A stretch of 64,000 bases of DNA from assembly GCF_026262505.1 (NCBI RefSeq), contig NC_067204.1, positions 2,637,797-2,701,796 on the forward strand, in the 5' to 3' direction. This stretch comes from Trichomonas vaginalis G3. Its lineage: Eukaryota; Parabasalia; Trichomonadida; Trichomonadidae. The position numbers and the translations under genes are program-made. The notes below the pieces were generated by a model. It did no database searches. It was not told the origin of the DNA and worked only from the letters and a program-made list of their open reading frames with translations. Below are positions 50,492-58,287 of this stretch, one piece after another (the first letter of the stretch is position 1; every line of letters begins with the position of its first letter).

Positions 50492-52012
50492 ATGGATAAC
50501 ACAGATTTAAAAATTTTAATTGATGATTTAGTATTTAATCAAAATTTTCTTGATTATTATGATTTAAAAGCATATCTCCAAAAATATAATAAAAATATAA
50601 CGAGTGATGATATGGAATATTATTATCCATATTATAAAAATGAAATTTTGAAATATCATGATAAAATAATTTCTGAAATTAAAGACAAAATTAAAAATAA
50701 TGAATATACAAAGGGAAAAACTAAATCACAGCTTAAACAGTTGAAAGATTTCAAAAATAAAGTATTAACAGAAGAAGATATTGATGAATTATATAAATTA
50801 TATAATCCCGAGCCGCAAAAGCCAAAGGAACAAAAACAAAAGGAACAAAACACCCAGGTCCTTCAGACCATAAATGATGCACAAGCTTTAATTTATGATT
50901 CATTAGTTAAACCATATTCAGCCCGACTTTTAAATGAAGATCAACTTTTGGAATTCATCCTTCAACATAAACTCGAAGCGGGAAAGTATATCAAACCTTT
51001 ATATACAGCATATTTAAAACAAATGAATAGAATACATCCAGAATTAATGAAAGGGGAAATGAAATCCAAAATCAAAGCAGATAAAATTAAACCACATACA
51101 ACACCAAAACCTCCAACGACAGTAGTACCTCCTCCTTCAGTTAATCCTTCATCATTCACTTTATTATATCCATTTCAAACATTAAAGAAGCAAAAAGATT
51201 TTAAAAAGGATTTCAAGATATTAAATAAACCAATTGACCCAAAAATTCAACCGTTAAAGGAAAAATTTAGTCGCCCTTCATTTGCTCCATATCCATATTC
51301 ATACGAAATTGATCATCTGGAATATTCAAAAGGAAAAGTTACTTATTTATTTGCCATTAACATTAACACCAGATATTTATATTGCATTCCGGTGAAAGGG
51401 AAAACAGAACAGGAAACAAGAAGAGCTATACAATACTTACTAGATCATGAAAGAGTAGATAATATAAGGGGTGATGGTGATAAAGGATTTCAGGCAGCTA
51501 TGGCTCATTATTTCCCACAAATTAATTTTTACTTTTCATCCTCTCCATATACGTTTCATAATAAAATAGTTGATGCGGTAATGAGAACTCTTAGAGATGC
51601 GTTAGGGGTTAACGGTCAGATATACTGGGATGGAAATCATGACTCCATCATACAGCAGTTAGTATATTATTACAATAATACATGGCATAGAACTATAAAC
51701 ATGAAACCAGTGGAAATGAAAAATGATATTTCAAAAGAATGGGAATATATTAGAAAACAAATGGAAAGGTTAAATGATGTTAAACGTGAACAAATTAATT
51801 CAGGGCTCATGAATTTTAAACAAGGAAATAAAGTTTTAATTCATCTCGATTATGGAAAAACTGATAAATCAATGACAAAAAGAAGACGAAGATTTGACAC
51901 AATAGCTGAATTTGTTAGGTATATTAACGGCAATGCATTAGTTGAAGTTAACAATAAATTAATAGAAATTCCGATTTATTTTATTACTCCATTATATTTA
52001 AATAATATTTAA
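50492..52012 (+). CDS. Polinton integrase (retroviral-type, rve fold)
   Basis: The 506-residue protein has a long helical N-terminal half with a Lys/Gln-rich and then Pro/Thr-rich linker, followed by an integrase core from about residue 265 (YSYEIDHLEYSKGKVTYLFA, RGDGDKGFQAAMAHYF, TFHNKIVDAVMRTLRDAL). A C-terminal SH3/chromo-like part (FKQGNKVLIHLDYGK) follows. Core motif order and spacing are those of Polinton c-integrases. The enzyme joins element ends to the host. Its leader is TTTATTTTATTTTTATATAA. Confidence 0.85.
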   Translation: MDNTDLKILIDDLVFNQNFLDYYDLKAYLQKYNKNITSDDMEYYYPYYKNEILKYHDKIISEIKDKIKNNEYTKGKTKSQLKQLKDFKNKVLTEEDIDELYKLYNPEPQKPKEQKQKEQNTQVLQTINDAQALIYDSLVKPYSARLLNEDQLLEFILQHKLEAGKYIKPLYTAYLKQMNRIHPELMKGEMKSKIKADKIKPHTTPKPPTTVVPPPSVNPSSFTLLYPFQTLKKQKDFKKDFKILNKPIDPKIQPLKEKFSRPSFAPYPYSYEIDHLEYSKGKVTYLFAININTRYLYCIPVKGKTEQETRRAIQYLLDHERVDNIRGDGDKGFQAAMAHYFPQINFYFSSSPYTFHNKIVDAVMRTLRDALGVNGQIYWDGNHDSIIQQLVYYYNNTWHRTINMKPVEMKNDISKEWEYIRKQMERLNDVKREQINSGLMNFKQGNKVLIHLDYGKTDKSMTKRRRRFDTIAEFVRYINGNALVEVNNKLIEIPIYFITPLYLNNI

Positions 52013-52032
52013 TTTTTTTATTTCGTAAGAAA
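52011..52032 (+). promoter_or_regulatory. Element-type leader, second exact copy
   Basis: TTTTTTTATTTCGTAAGAAA directly before the ATG at 52033, identical to 45720-45741. Confidence 0.65.
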
Positions 52033-52296
52033 ATGAGTGACAACAAAGCAGTCAAGAGTCCAGACAATGAATATAAAAAGAAACTAAACAGAATTAAATC
52101 AAAAATATGCTATTACAAAAAGAAGTCGCAATGTGGTGGGGTTGAAAACGATAAAGAAATAATCGAAAAATTAGAAACTTATCGTTCAATCCTTAAACTG
52201 AGTGAAGCAAAAATAAAAGAATTTAATAGAATAAATAAATTGATTGGAAGAGATGAATTTAATAAAGATGAATTTTTAAACTCAATCCAAATTTAA
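52033..52296 (+). CDS. Small basic helical protein
   Basis: The 87-residue protein is rich in Lys and predicted helical (KKKLNRIKSKICYYKKKSQ, RSILKLSEAKIKEFNRINKL). The strong leader supports its being a real gene. No family is recognised. A small DNA-binding or core protein would fit its charge. Confidence 0.55.
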   Translation: MSDNKAVKSPDNEYKKKLNRIKSKICYYKKKSQCGGVENDKEIIEKLETYRSILKLSEAKIKEFNRINKLIGRDEFNKDEFLNSIQI

Positions 52297-52457
52297 TTTT
52301 TATTCCTCTTCGACAACATCTCTCTTTCCATCATTACTGCATAACCACATTTTCTCAATTTTAGTGGTTTGTTATTTTTAACATGTTCTTGCATCATTTT
52401 TATCATTTCCTCCCTTGTTATGATTCGTGGTAAATTTTGAGCTTGTGGGGTATTCAT
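52293..52457 (-). CDS. Small 54-residue protein, convergent with 52033-52296
   Basis: MNTPQAQNLPRIITREEMIK opens a frame that ends LSKRNKN. Its stop codon overlaps the stop of the plus-strand neighbour by two bases (ATTTAATTT). TTTTTATTTTTATCATAA precedes its ATG. Size and leader suggest a real small gene. No family is recognised. Confidence 0.45.
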   Translation of the reverse strand: MNTPQAQNLPRIITREEMIKMMQEHVKNNKPLKLRKCGYAVMMEREMLSKRNKN

Positions 52458-52510
52458 TTATGATAAAAATAAAAATTTGTTATCACTTATTTTATCGTTA
52501 ATGTTTTTAG

Positions 52511-53815
52511 GTTATTCAATAATTAATTACCCAGATTTGCTTTACTTTTACCACCTCTCGAAAGCTGGGGACACCGCCTATCGTTGGGAGTAGCTATTAA
52601 ATAGAACCACCAAGGGTATTTTTCGAACTGCCGGTGTAGTGTAGTGGAAACATCTGACATAATGATTCGTTATGCTAAGGTTTGATTTCGATTTAGCCAA
52701 TTTTTTTCTTTTTTGGATCATGAATTTTTTTTTTGGGTCACTATAAGATTTGTTTCATGTTCTAAATCTGCTGCATATGTAATCTATTTTTATTTACCTA
52801 TTTTTTAAAAATCTATTGGATTGCCAAATTTGAATATATTTAAAATCATAAAAATCCAAAAAAACTATAAATATATGTTTTATGCATAGTGCCGATACTC
52901 AAATATCAGATTACTTAGATCCATGAATAATATCCGAATTTTTTTTCTTAAAATTAAACTTCAAAACTTCTTGCAATCTTATTCTTCATTAATTGTAAAT
53001 TTTTAAAACCATTTTTTTAAAATAATTTTGCGTAAATTTTATTCTCATGTTGTTTTAATCGAAAATTGATACATTTTCAAAAAAATAATATTGACTTATG
53101 AAATTCATTTTTAAGGTGAAATAGTATTGTTTTTATTAAAGTATATGAATAATATATAAAAATTAATGAATAATATAAGCAGATTTTTAGTTTACAAAAC
53201 AAATATGAGCAATGCAATTTCAAACTTTTGCTGGCAATTTCGATATTGCTCAAGTTTGTAGTATTTGTGATACCTATAACATCGGCTTAATCAAAATTCG
53301 ATTTTTCTTATGAGTTATTGAGAAAATTTGATTGCAATGAGAAGGATTTCGACGTTTTTGATAAACTAAGAGCTGAGCTTTAGGGGTTCAGTTCATTTAT
53401 GGCTGTAGTTTGATGCGTAGATCTCTTTTTTATTGTAAATTCTTTCAGCATGGAGATCGAGAATGAATCTTTTGAGAACTTTATGAGTTTTTACACCCGT
53501 AAAGAGGTCCTTCGAGGAAAGATAGTCCAGACTACATGAAGATGTGGGTTAACAAAAAAAATCCGATGGTTTCCCCATATTCATGTAGATCTTCGAAAAA
53601 ATGAGCACCAAAAAAGCCAAAAAAATAGGCTTTTTATTGGATTTGTACACTAGATCAATAATCTATTTAGGATCTGACACTCTTTTTAGCCAGAGATATG
53701 AGGTCCTTTCTAGGAAAACGATCTATTCATCCATAAAAAAAATGAATTATCGTTTTCCCCAGAAATTACATGGGGAGTGGTAAAAGTAAAGCAAATCTGG
53801 GTATTTTTGAATAAC
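52511..53815. mobile_element. DNA transposon remnant inside Polinton 2, 26-bp perfect terminal inverted repeats
   Basis: ACCCAGATTTGCTTTACT... at 52529-52554 is the exact inverse of 53777-53802. A weaker pairing continues outward to GTTATTCAA (52511-52519) and its inverse ending at 53815. The inside has no transposase that I recognise. A 60-residue frame (53601-53783) runs into the right repeat. ATT flanks both 26-base repeats and may be the target duplication. This is a non-autonomous or eroded element. It contains the tRNA-like stretch at 52630-52700. Confidence 0.65.
52630..52700 (+). other. tRNA-like sequence, decayed
   Basis: GCCGGTGTAGTGTAGTGG resembles the 5' end and A-box of a tRNA. 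GTGT/ACAT forms a D-arm, CATAA/TTATG with a seven-base loop has anticodon-arm geometry, and GCTAA/TTAGC forms a third stem. The B-box-like GGTTTGATTTCG is off consensus and the acceptor stem does not close. A T run follows at 52701. Confidence 0.35.
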
Positions 53816-53866
53816 TGGGAAATAAATTTACGTCAAATATGCAATTTATAAAATCTTATGTCGACA

Positions 53867-53940
53867 GGCTACGTAGCACAGTGGTCTAAGGTGGTGTTAT
53901 GGAGGGGTCAAGGTCTGTGGTTCGAACCGCGACAGCGCCG
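53867..53940 (+). other. tRNA-like Pol III unit in Polinton 2
   Basis: Seventy-four bases with TAGCACAGTGGT (A-box-like) and GGTTCGAACC (B-box-like) at tRNA spacing. The ends GGC/GCC pair, but only about four of seven acceptor pairs hold. TTTT follows at 53942. It lies just outside the transposon 52511-53815 and before the hairpins of the cassette, as the unit at 24983 does in Polinton 1. Confidence 0.45.
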
Positions 53941-54003
53941 TATTTTCTTATTTTCTTTGTTTGTCTTGTTTGTCGTGAATAAAAAGTGTCATAAAAGTGC
54001 TCT

Positions 54004-54080
54004 ATCTTCCACGGGAATAAATAAAAAATTTACTTTATTTCTTCTTTATTTCTTCTTTATTTCTTTGTTCCCGTGGAAGA
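54004..54080. repeat. Hairpin with 13-bp perfect stem
   Basis: TCTTCCACGGGAA (54004-54016) is the exact inverse of 54068-54080. The loop is a T-rich tandem of TTTATTTCTTC. It could also terminate transcription. Confidence 0.8.
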
Positions 54081-54190
54081 AGGGTTTTGCTGTTTTTTTC
54101 TCAGCCGAAATCAATGATTTTTTCATTTTTGGAATCCTTAGCGAATGAGGAATCTTTTCTCTCGTGGAAGCTTTGAACAAAAATATATTT

Positions 54191-54240
54191 TAGGTGAAGA
54201 GGTGAGATTTCACCTGTTTTTTCACCTAATTTTTCACCTC
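54191..54240. repeat. Cassette hairpin of Polinton 2, left copy
   Basis: TAGGTGAAGAGGTGAGATTT followed by CACCTGTTTTTTCACCT and a further TTTTTCACCT. The build is the same as the Polinton 1 hairpins (outer stem, inner stem, then a repeat of the outer right half) with different stem bases. It is preceded by the same AAAATATATTTTAGG. Confidence 0.88.
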
Positions 54241-54247
54241 AGTTTTT

Positions 54248-55213
54248 TCACAAGCGTTTTACATGAATTGTACGATGTATATTTGAAATCCTAAACAATT
54301 TCGTAGCTTCTATTTCTTCTTTTAGTACATCGAATGTTTTAACAATGCCGAAGGTTTCTTTATATTTCTTCTTGACGTCAGATAGAAGGAAATCGTCAGC
54401 AGTTGGATAATTTTTGTTCAGAAATGTCAACATATCCATTTTATTTTCTGCTGGGTTTTCTACTTCTTTCTTTAAATCTGCATAGTCGTTTCTCATTCTT
54501 TCTATCTCTTTGACGGAGTAGTTATATTTCCTCATCGCTGCCTTACATTTTGAACATTGCGGGTTCATTTTTGCGTTATACATTGAAATTTGACCTGCTA
54601 AAACAACTAAGGCGTCAATTGCTCTCTTCATCTCAAACATAGCGGGTCTTAGTTGTTCGTTCCATACTTTGCCTCTTCTATCTTTATCTCTTATTTCCCA
54701 AACACATTCAGCAACTAACGAAACAAAGTTGTCGTAGGTCTTAAATTCTTCAGATTTATATATGTCAGAAACATTCTTATAAACCATGTCGCAATCTTTG
54801 TCCATAACTTTATGGTTGCAATGAAAACCAAGGAATTCATAATTTACTTTACGTATGAACTTCTTTATTTCTACTGAGTCAGTTGTTTTGACTTCAATTT
54901 CGTCGAATTCAGGAATAGTGAGTTTTTGTTGTTGGATTTCAGGTAGTTTAGGTAAATGGTCAATAATGTCCTGCATTTCATAAAGATACTGTTCATTTGT
55001 TTCATCTTTCGCACTACAGTCTAAATTACTTGTTAAAAGTTCTTGCTTTATCTTCTGGATTTTTGTTTCGAAAGTATATGAAGAAGGAATGAAGCTTTTC
55101 ATCTCTACTAACATAGATGTTGGATTCATGACTAACGAGTTTGGTGCTGTAGTTGTGGACAGAGTCCCGCCGTTCGCGGCTTGTATTGCTGTTGTGCCGA
55201 TTGTTGAAATCAT
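54248..55213 (-). CDS. Cassette gene of Polinton 2, KilA-N-associated family
   Basis: The 321-residue protein has an N-terminal ~230 residues almost identical to the Polinton 1 gene at 26598 (TAPNSLVMNPTSMLVEMKSF, KLPEIQQQKLTIPEFDEIEV, MRNDYADLK). It carries a conserved Cys pair CSKC. After MRNDYADLK the two proteins are unrelated: here the tail is FLNKNYPTADDFLLSDVKKK and ends RISNIHRTIHVKRL. Swapping of tails behind a shared N-terminus is typical of viral Bro/KilA-N families. A small GC hairpin (GCCG-TTCG-CGGC, 55170-55181) is read in frame near its start. It is bracketed by inverted hairpins. Confidence 0.75.
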   Translation of the reverse strand: MISTIGTTAIQAANGGTLSTTTAPNSLVMNPTSMLVEMKSFIPSSYTFETKIQKIKQELLTSNLDCSAKDETNEQYLYEMQDIIDHLPKLPEIQQQKLTIPEFDEIEVKTTDSVEIKKFIRKVNYEFLGFHCNHKVMDKDCDMVYKNVSDIYKSEEFKTYDNFVSLVAECVWEIRDKDRRGKVWNEQLRPAMFEMKRAIDALVVLAGQISMYNAKMNPQCSKCKAAMRKYNYSVKEIERMRNDYADLKKEVENPAENKMDMLTFLNKNYPTADDFLLSDVKKKYKETFGIVKTFDVLKEEIEATKLFRISNIHRTIHVKRL

Positions 55214-55289
55214 ATCTTTACATACAAAATAAAAAAAATAAAAATAAAACTAACTTTATTTTTTATTTCGGGAAAATTCATGAAAAAAC

Positions 55290-55340
55290 TGAGGTGAAAA
55301 TTAGGTGAAAAAACAGGTGAAATCTCACCTCTTCACCTAA
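55290..55340. repeat. Cassette hairpin of Polinton 2, inverted right copy
   Basis: This is the reverse complement of 54191-54240 (GAGGTGAAAATTAGGTGAAA, then CAGGTGAAATCTCACCT and CTTCACCTAA). It completes the inverted bracket around the cassette gene. Confidence 0.9.
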
Positions 55341-55371
55341 ACATTATTTTTGGATCATTTACGCTCATTAC

Positions 55372-55660
55372 GAAGAAATCATGACAAAACATTTACGATG
55401 AAGAAATCATGACAAATCATTTACGAAGAAGTTTCGACAAAGAATATACATTCATTACGATGAAGAAGTCATGACAAAGAAACGATGAATGATCATGACA
55501 AAACATTAACGTAAACATTTATTTCCTGTGTTGTTGTCAAAATGTCATGTTGTCACATTTTTTCAGAGAAGTTAAATGACCTGGTGACCTGGTGACCTGA
55601 AAACATTAACGTAACCATTAACGTAACCATTAACGTAACCATTTATTTCTGCAGTTCATC
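55372..55660. repeat. Iterons and short tandem repeats next to the cassette
   Basis: About five degenerate iterons (GAAGAAATCATGACAAAACA and TTTACGATGAAGAA) cover 55372-55520. They are the inverse of the GACTTCTTCGTAAATGTTTT units beside the Polinton 1 cassette. Then follow GACCTGGT in three copies (about 55577-55600) and CATTAACGTAAC in three copies (about 55607-55645). No ORF. Confidence 0.85.
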
Positions 55661-55739
55661 CATTACTTCATTACCTAATTAATTACAGACATAAAATATA
55701 TTTAGTTCATTCATTGAACTCTATACCATGCGTAAACTG

Positions 55740-56750
55740 TCATAAATGGCGGCATGTAATCTTTACTTTGTCCTGTTGTTTGTGTATATCCTGAAACGCG
55801 ATGTGTATGGTTTCCTCCTCCTCAGTGTTACTCCAGTAACAATCTATAGCAAACTTAACGTTGTCTTTAACATCATATCCTTTACCTTTTATCATTGCTG
55901 ACCAATCCCAATATCTATGCTTATGCCAACCCGCTTGAGATGTACTTAAATCTATGTAGTGACTATGTGCAGGTAAATTTTCACCTGAAATCGTTTTACT
56001 TCCTCCTGTTTCCTTTGAAGAGTTTGCACAATACAAAAACCTGTCAACTATTTGTTCCCACGTACCGAAACCCAGAACTGTTGCTGGATTTGTTGAGTTC
56101 ATTGACGTATAAATAGAGCCTATAGGATATAATGTTTGAAGTATTTCTGTCTTTAATGTTTGAAGCTCTTTTTTGTCTGCTTTCTTGTCATATAAATCTT
56201 GAGCAGTGAATTTAGTATTATATTCATCCTTCATGACATAAACATCTTTACATCTAATGTTTCTCATCGTCGTTATGTCGTCATCCGATGTTAAACCTTG
56301 TGGAAAGTTAGGAGGTTTACAATATAATGCATCCCCACCAGTTTCTTCAACCGTTCCTTCAATAATTTCTATAGCAACAGTTGTAAAACTTGTATGTGTA
56401 TGGTTCTTATCCGCTTTCTTCCCTAACTCATTGTTAACATAAGTTTTATCTGCTTTAAGGTCTAAACATTCTGAAACCCATCCTGTATCAGCTTTAGTTT
56501 TAAGAATCTTCGATGTCCGTTCATGATACCATTCAACCCTTTCTATAATTTCATTATCTTTTTCATTAACATATTCCTTATCTGCCTTCTTCATTAATTC
56601 ACTAACCACAAGTCCCTTATCTGCTTTCTCCTCTAACTCACTATCCACGTATTCCTTATCTGCCTTCTTCATTATGTCATTTAGGAAACCTTTTATGAAT
56701 TCCTCATTTAAATTAAATCTTCCAATCTTCAAAACTTTTAGGAAATGCAT
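55740..56750 (-). CDS. Fibre protein with KADK repeats and tail-collar-type tip
   Basis: The 336-residue protein has repeats KKADKEYVDSELEEKADKGL over about residues 25-120, a trimeric coiled-coil-type shaft. A domain with KPPNFPQGLTSDDDITTMRN and FTAQDLYDKKADK follows. The tip contains YPIGSIYTSMNSTNP, GFGTWEQIVDRFLYC and SGENLPAHSHYI, as in phage tail-collar and short-fibre proteins. It is expected on the particle surface, binding the host cell. It is very similar to the broken fibre at 17831-19048, although most other genes of the two elements are not. It overlaps the end of 56713-57021. Confidence 0.8.
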   Translation of the reverse strand: MHFLKVLKIGRFNLNEEFIKGFLNDIMKKADKEYVDSELEEKADKGLVVSELMKKADKEYVNEKDNEIIERVEWYHERTSKILKTKADTGWVSECLDLKADKTYVNNELGKKADKNHTHTSFTTVAIEIIEGTVEETGGDALYCKPPNFPQGLTSDDDITTMRNIRCKDVYVMKDEYNTKFTAQDLYDKKADKKELQTLKTEILQTLYPIGSIYTSMNSTNPATVLGFGTWEQIVDRFLYCANSSKETGGSKTISGENLPAHSHYIDLSTSQAGWHKHRYWDWSAMIKGKGYDVKDNVKFAIDCYWSNTEEEETIHIAFQDIHKQQDKVKITCRHL

Positions 56751-57021
56751 TTAATGCGTAATATCTTTGTTCTTCTGGTGGAATTGATGTTATATCATCC
56801 GTTATTCCTTTAATTTTTGAATTCATAAATAAAATTTCTTTTATATTTGATATCACTGCACCACCTTTGCAAACGAATTCGAAATGGTCATTTTTCAATA
56901 CTATCTCCAAATCTCCATATTTCAACATTTGCGTTTGTTCTGCCGTCTTTGAATTATATGCATATATGGCGTATGTAATGGTCTGTGCCTTAAGTTGTTG
57001 TGGTTGCTGTTGTTTAATCAT
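56713..57021 (-). CDS. Small protein preceding the fibre gene
   Basis: The 102-residue protein MIKQQQPQQLKAQTITYAIY has a beta-rich middle (GDLEIVLKNDHFEFVCKGGA) and ends FPKSFEDWKI. It overlaps the fibre start by 38 bases. It may be the base that anchors the fibre. No family is recognised. Its leader TTTATTTTTAAATCATAATA fits the element type. Confidence 0.5.
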   Translation of the reverse strand: MIKQQQPQQLKAQTITYAIYAYNSKTAEQTQMLKYGDLEIVLKNDHFEFVCKGGAVISNIKEILFMNSKIKGITDDITSIPPEEQRYYALNAFPKSFEDWKI

Positions 57022-57045
57022 TTATTATGATTTAAAAATAAATAT

Positions 57046-57357
57046 TTAATCCGTTATCTCATCAGCTATTTTTTCTATTTGAAATTGCCATAATATTTCA
57101 TTCATGAATTCTAAATCACAATCAAATAGGTCAGTTATTCTAAATTTAATATTTGATAAATCTTTTGAATGAAGAATAAATGAATTCCCGGATAATTGAA
57201 ACGGATATGATAAAGAAAATATGTTTAAGTTGATGGATAAAATGTTTTGTATTGATGGGTAAGAGTTAGGGTCTAATGTTTGATGTGAAAATCTCATTGG
57301 GGTATTAACTTTATCACATTTGATTAAAATGAAATTGGAACCAGTGTCAGAATACAA
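57046..57357 (-). CDS. Beta-rich minor virion-type protein, unknown
   Basis: The frame reads SNFILIKCDKVNTPMRFSHQ and LSYPFQLSGNSFILHSKDLS, of about 100 residues. Position between the fibre and other structural genes suggests a minor virion component. No family is recognised, and the start is uncertain. Confidence 0.4.
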   Translation of the reverse strand: MYSDTGSNFILIKCDKVNTPMRFSHQTLDPNSYPSIQNILSINLNIFSLSYPFQLSGNSFILHSKDLSNIKFRITDLFDCDLEFMNEILWQFQIEKIADEITD

Positions 57358-57432
57358 AACATCCCCAACATCTTTTTCAAAATTTTAATATCCCCAACAA
57401 TGAACGAAGATGAGGAGTACAAAATTTAATTT

Positions 57433-57759
57433 TCAGCGCGGAAATTTAATAAGGTTATTTATTTCATCAAGTTCAAAAAGTTTATCAGGTTTTGATTTAA
57501 AATTTTCTTCATACCATACGATAAATGATTCATTTAAATAACTTAAAATCATGTTAATATCCCATTTCGTTATCACATTATTTATATACATATCATATGT
57601 TTTTTCAAGGTCATCTTTAATAAATGATATATAATCTGAAGGGTCTAAAAGAATGGGATTAAATTTACCACTCACAGAAACGAGAGTAACATTATAAATT
57701 CCGCTAACTGTTAAATTTAATTCACAGCTATTATTCGAAATAATATTGATAATTGACAT
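57433..57759 (-). CDS. Small protein of unknown function
   Basis: The 108-residue protein MSIINIISNNSCELNLTVSG has a beta-rich first half and a helical second half (LNESFIVWYEENFKSKPDKL). The leader TATTTTTAATCGTAATAAAA precedes the ATG and is shared, on the other strand, with the divergent frame starting at 57780. No family is recognised. Confidence 0.45.
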   Translation of the reverse strand: MSIINIISNNSCELNLTVSGIYNVTLVSVSGKFNPILLDPSDYISFIKDDLEKTYDMYINNVITKWDINMILSYLNESFIVWYEENFKSKPDKLFELDEINNLIKFPR

Positions 57760-57779
57760 TTTTTATTACGATTAAAAAT

Positions 57780-58134
57780 ATGGTAAAGCGTTATTTTCCA
57801 GTGATAAATAAAACTAGAATAAGATTACCTCAAGAATTCATAAATTCAACGAATAAGAAATTCATTCATGTTATAAATTTTAGTGTTTTCAGAAAATATG
57901 AGTCAATGTCATATTCATCATCGGGTTATATTTTCACTTCATTCAAATTTAGTTCAATCAAACCCATATAATGACCATTTCATAAGATTTTCAGATGGTA
58001 TTAAAAAAATGATGAGATTAAAATATGAACAGATTGACAATATCGAATTTTTGGAATTTTGGTTTAAATATCCTGATGGAAAAAAGATTGAAGTTAAAGA
58101 TAAAGCTGATACTATAACAAAACAATTACAATGA
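57780..58134 (+). pseudogene. Small plus-strand Polinton 2 gene, broken
   Basis: It starts MVKRYFPVINKTRIRLPQEF. A later readable part has FSDGIKKMMRLKYEQIDNIE and FWFKYPDGKKIEVKDKADTI. It looks like a compact alpha/beta protein without a recognised family. It is fossil, with about one break. Confidence 0.4.
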
Positions 58135-58256
58135 CCGATCCGGATAGTGGGGAACAAAAAGAAATAAAACAAACGATAGAAACTGGTGAAAGGTCAATTA
58201 TTATTGATTATGATTCAAAGGATTATTATTCAATAATGTTAATGCTTGAATATTAA
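58131..58256 (+). CDS. 41-residue acidic peptide
   Basis: MTDPDSGEQKEIKQTIETGE leads a short frame whose start overlaps the end of the previous gene. It lies just before the mariner insertion. Whether it is expressed is unknown. Confidence 0.3.
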   Translation: MTDPDSGEQKEIKQTIETGERSIIIDYDSKDYYSIMLMLEY

Positions 58257-58287
58257 ATGGCCTTAACAAAGAATTTTTCAAGTGATA

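Noticed and set aside
50395-50499. A 34-residue frame (MPQKRQKEPLIMVLYYDSKR) between polymerase and integrase
   Set aside because: Short, without its own leader, and it overlaps the integrase start. It may be read-through noise after the polymerase stop.
53601-53783. A 60-residue frame in the nested transposon as a transposase
   Set aside because: It lacks catalytic motifs and runs into the terminal repeat. It could be a remnant but cannot be assigned.
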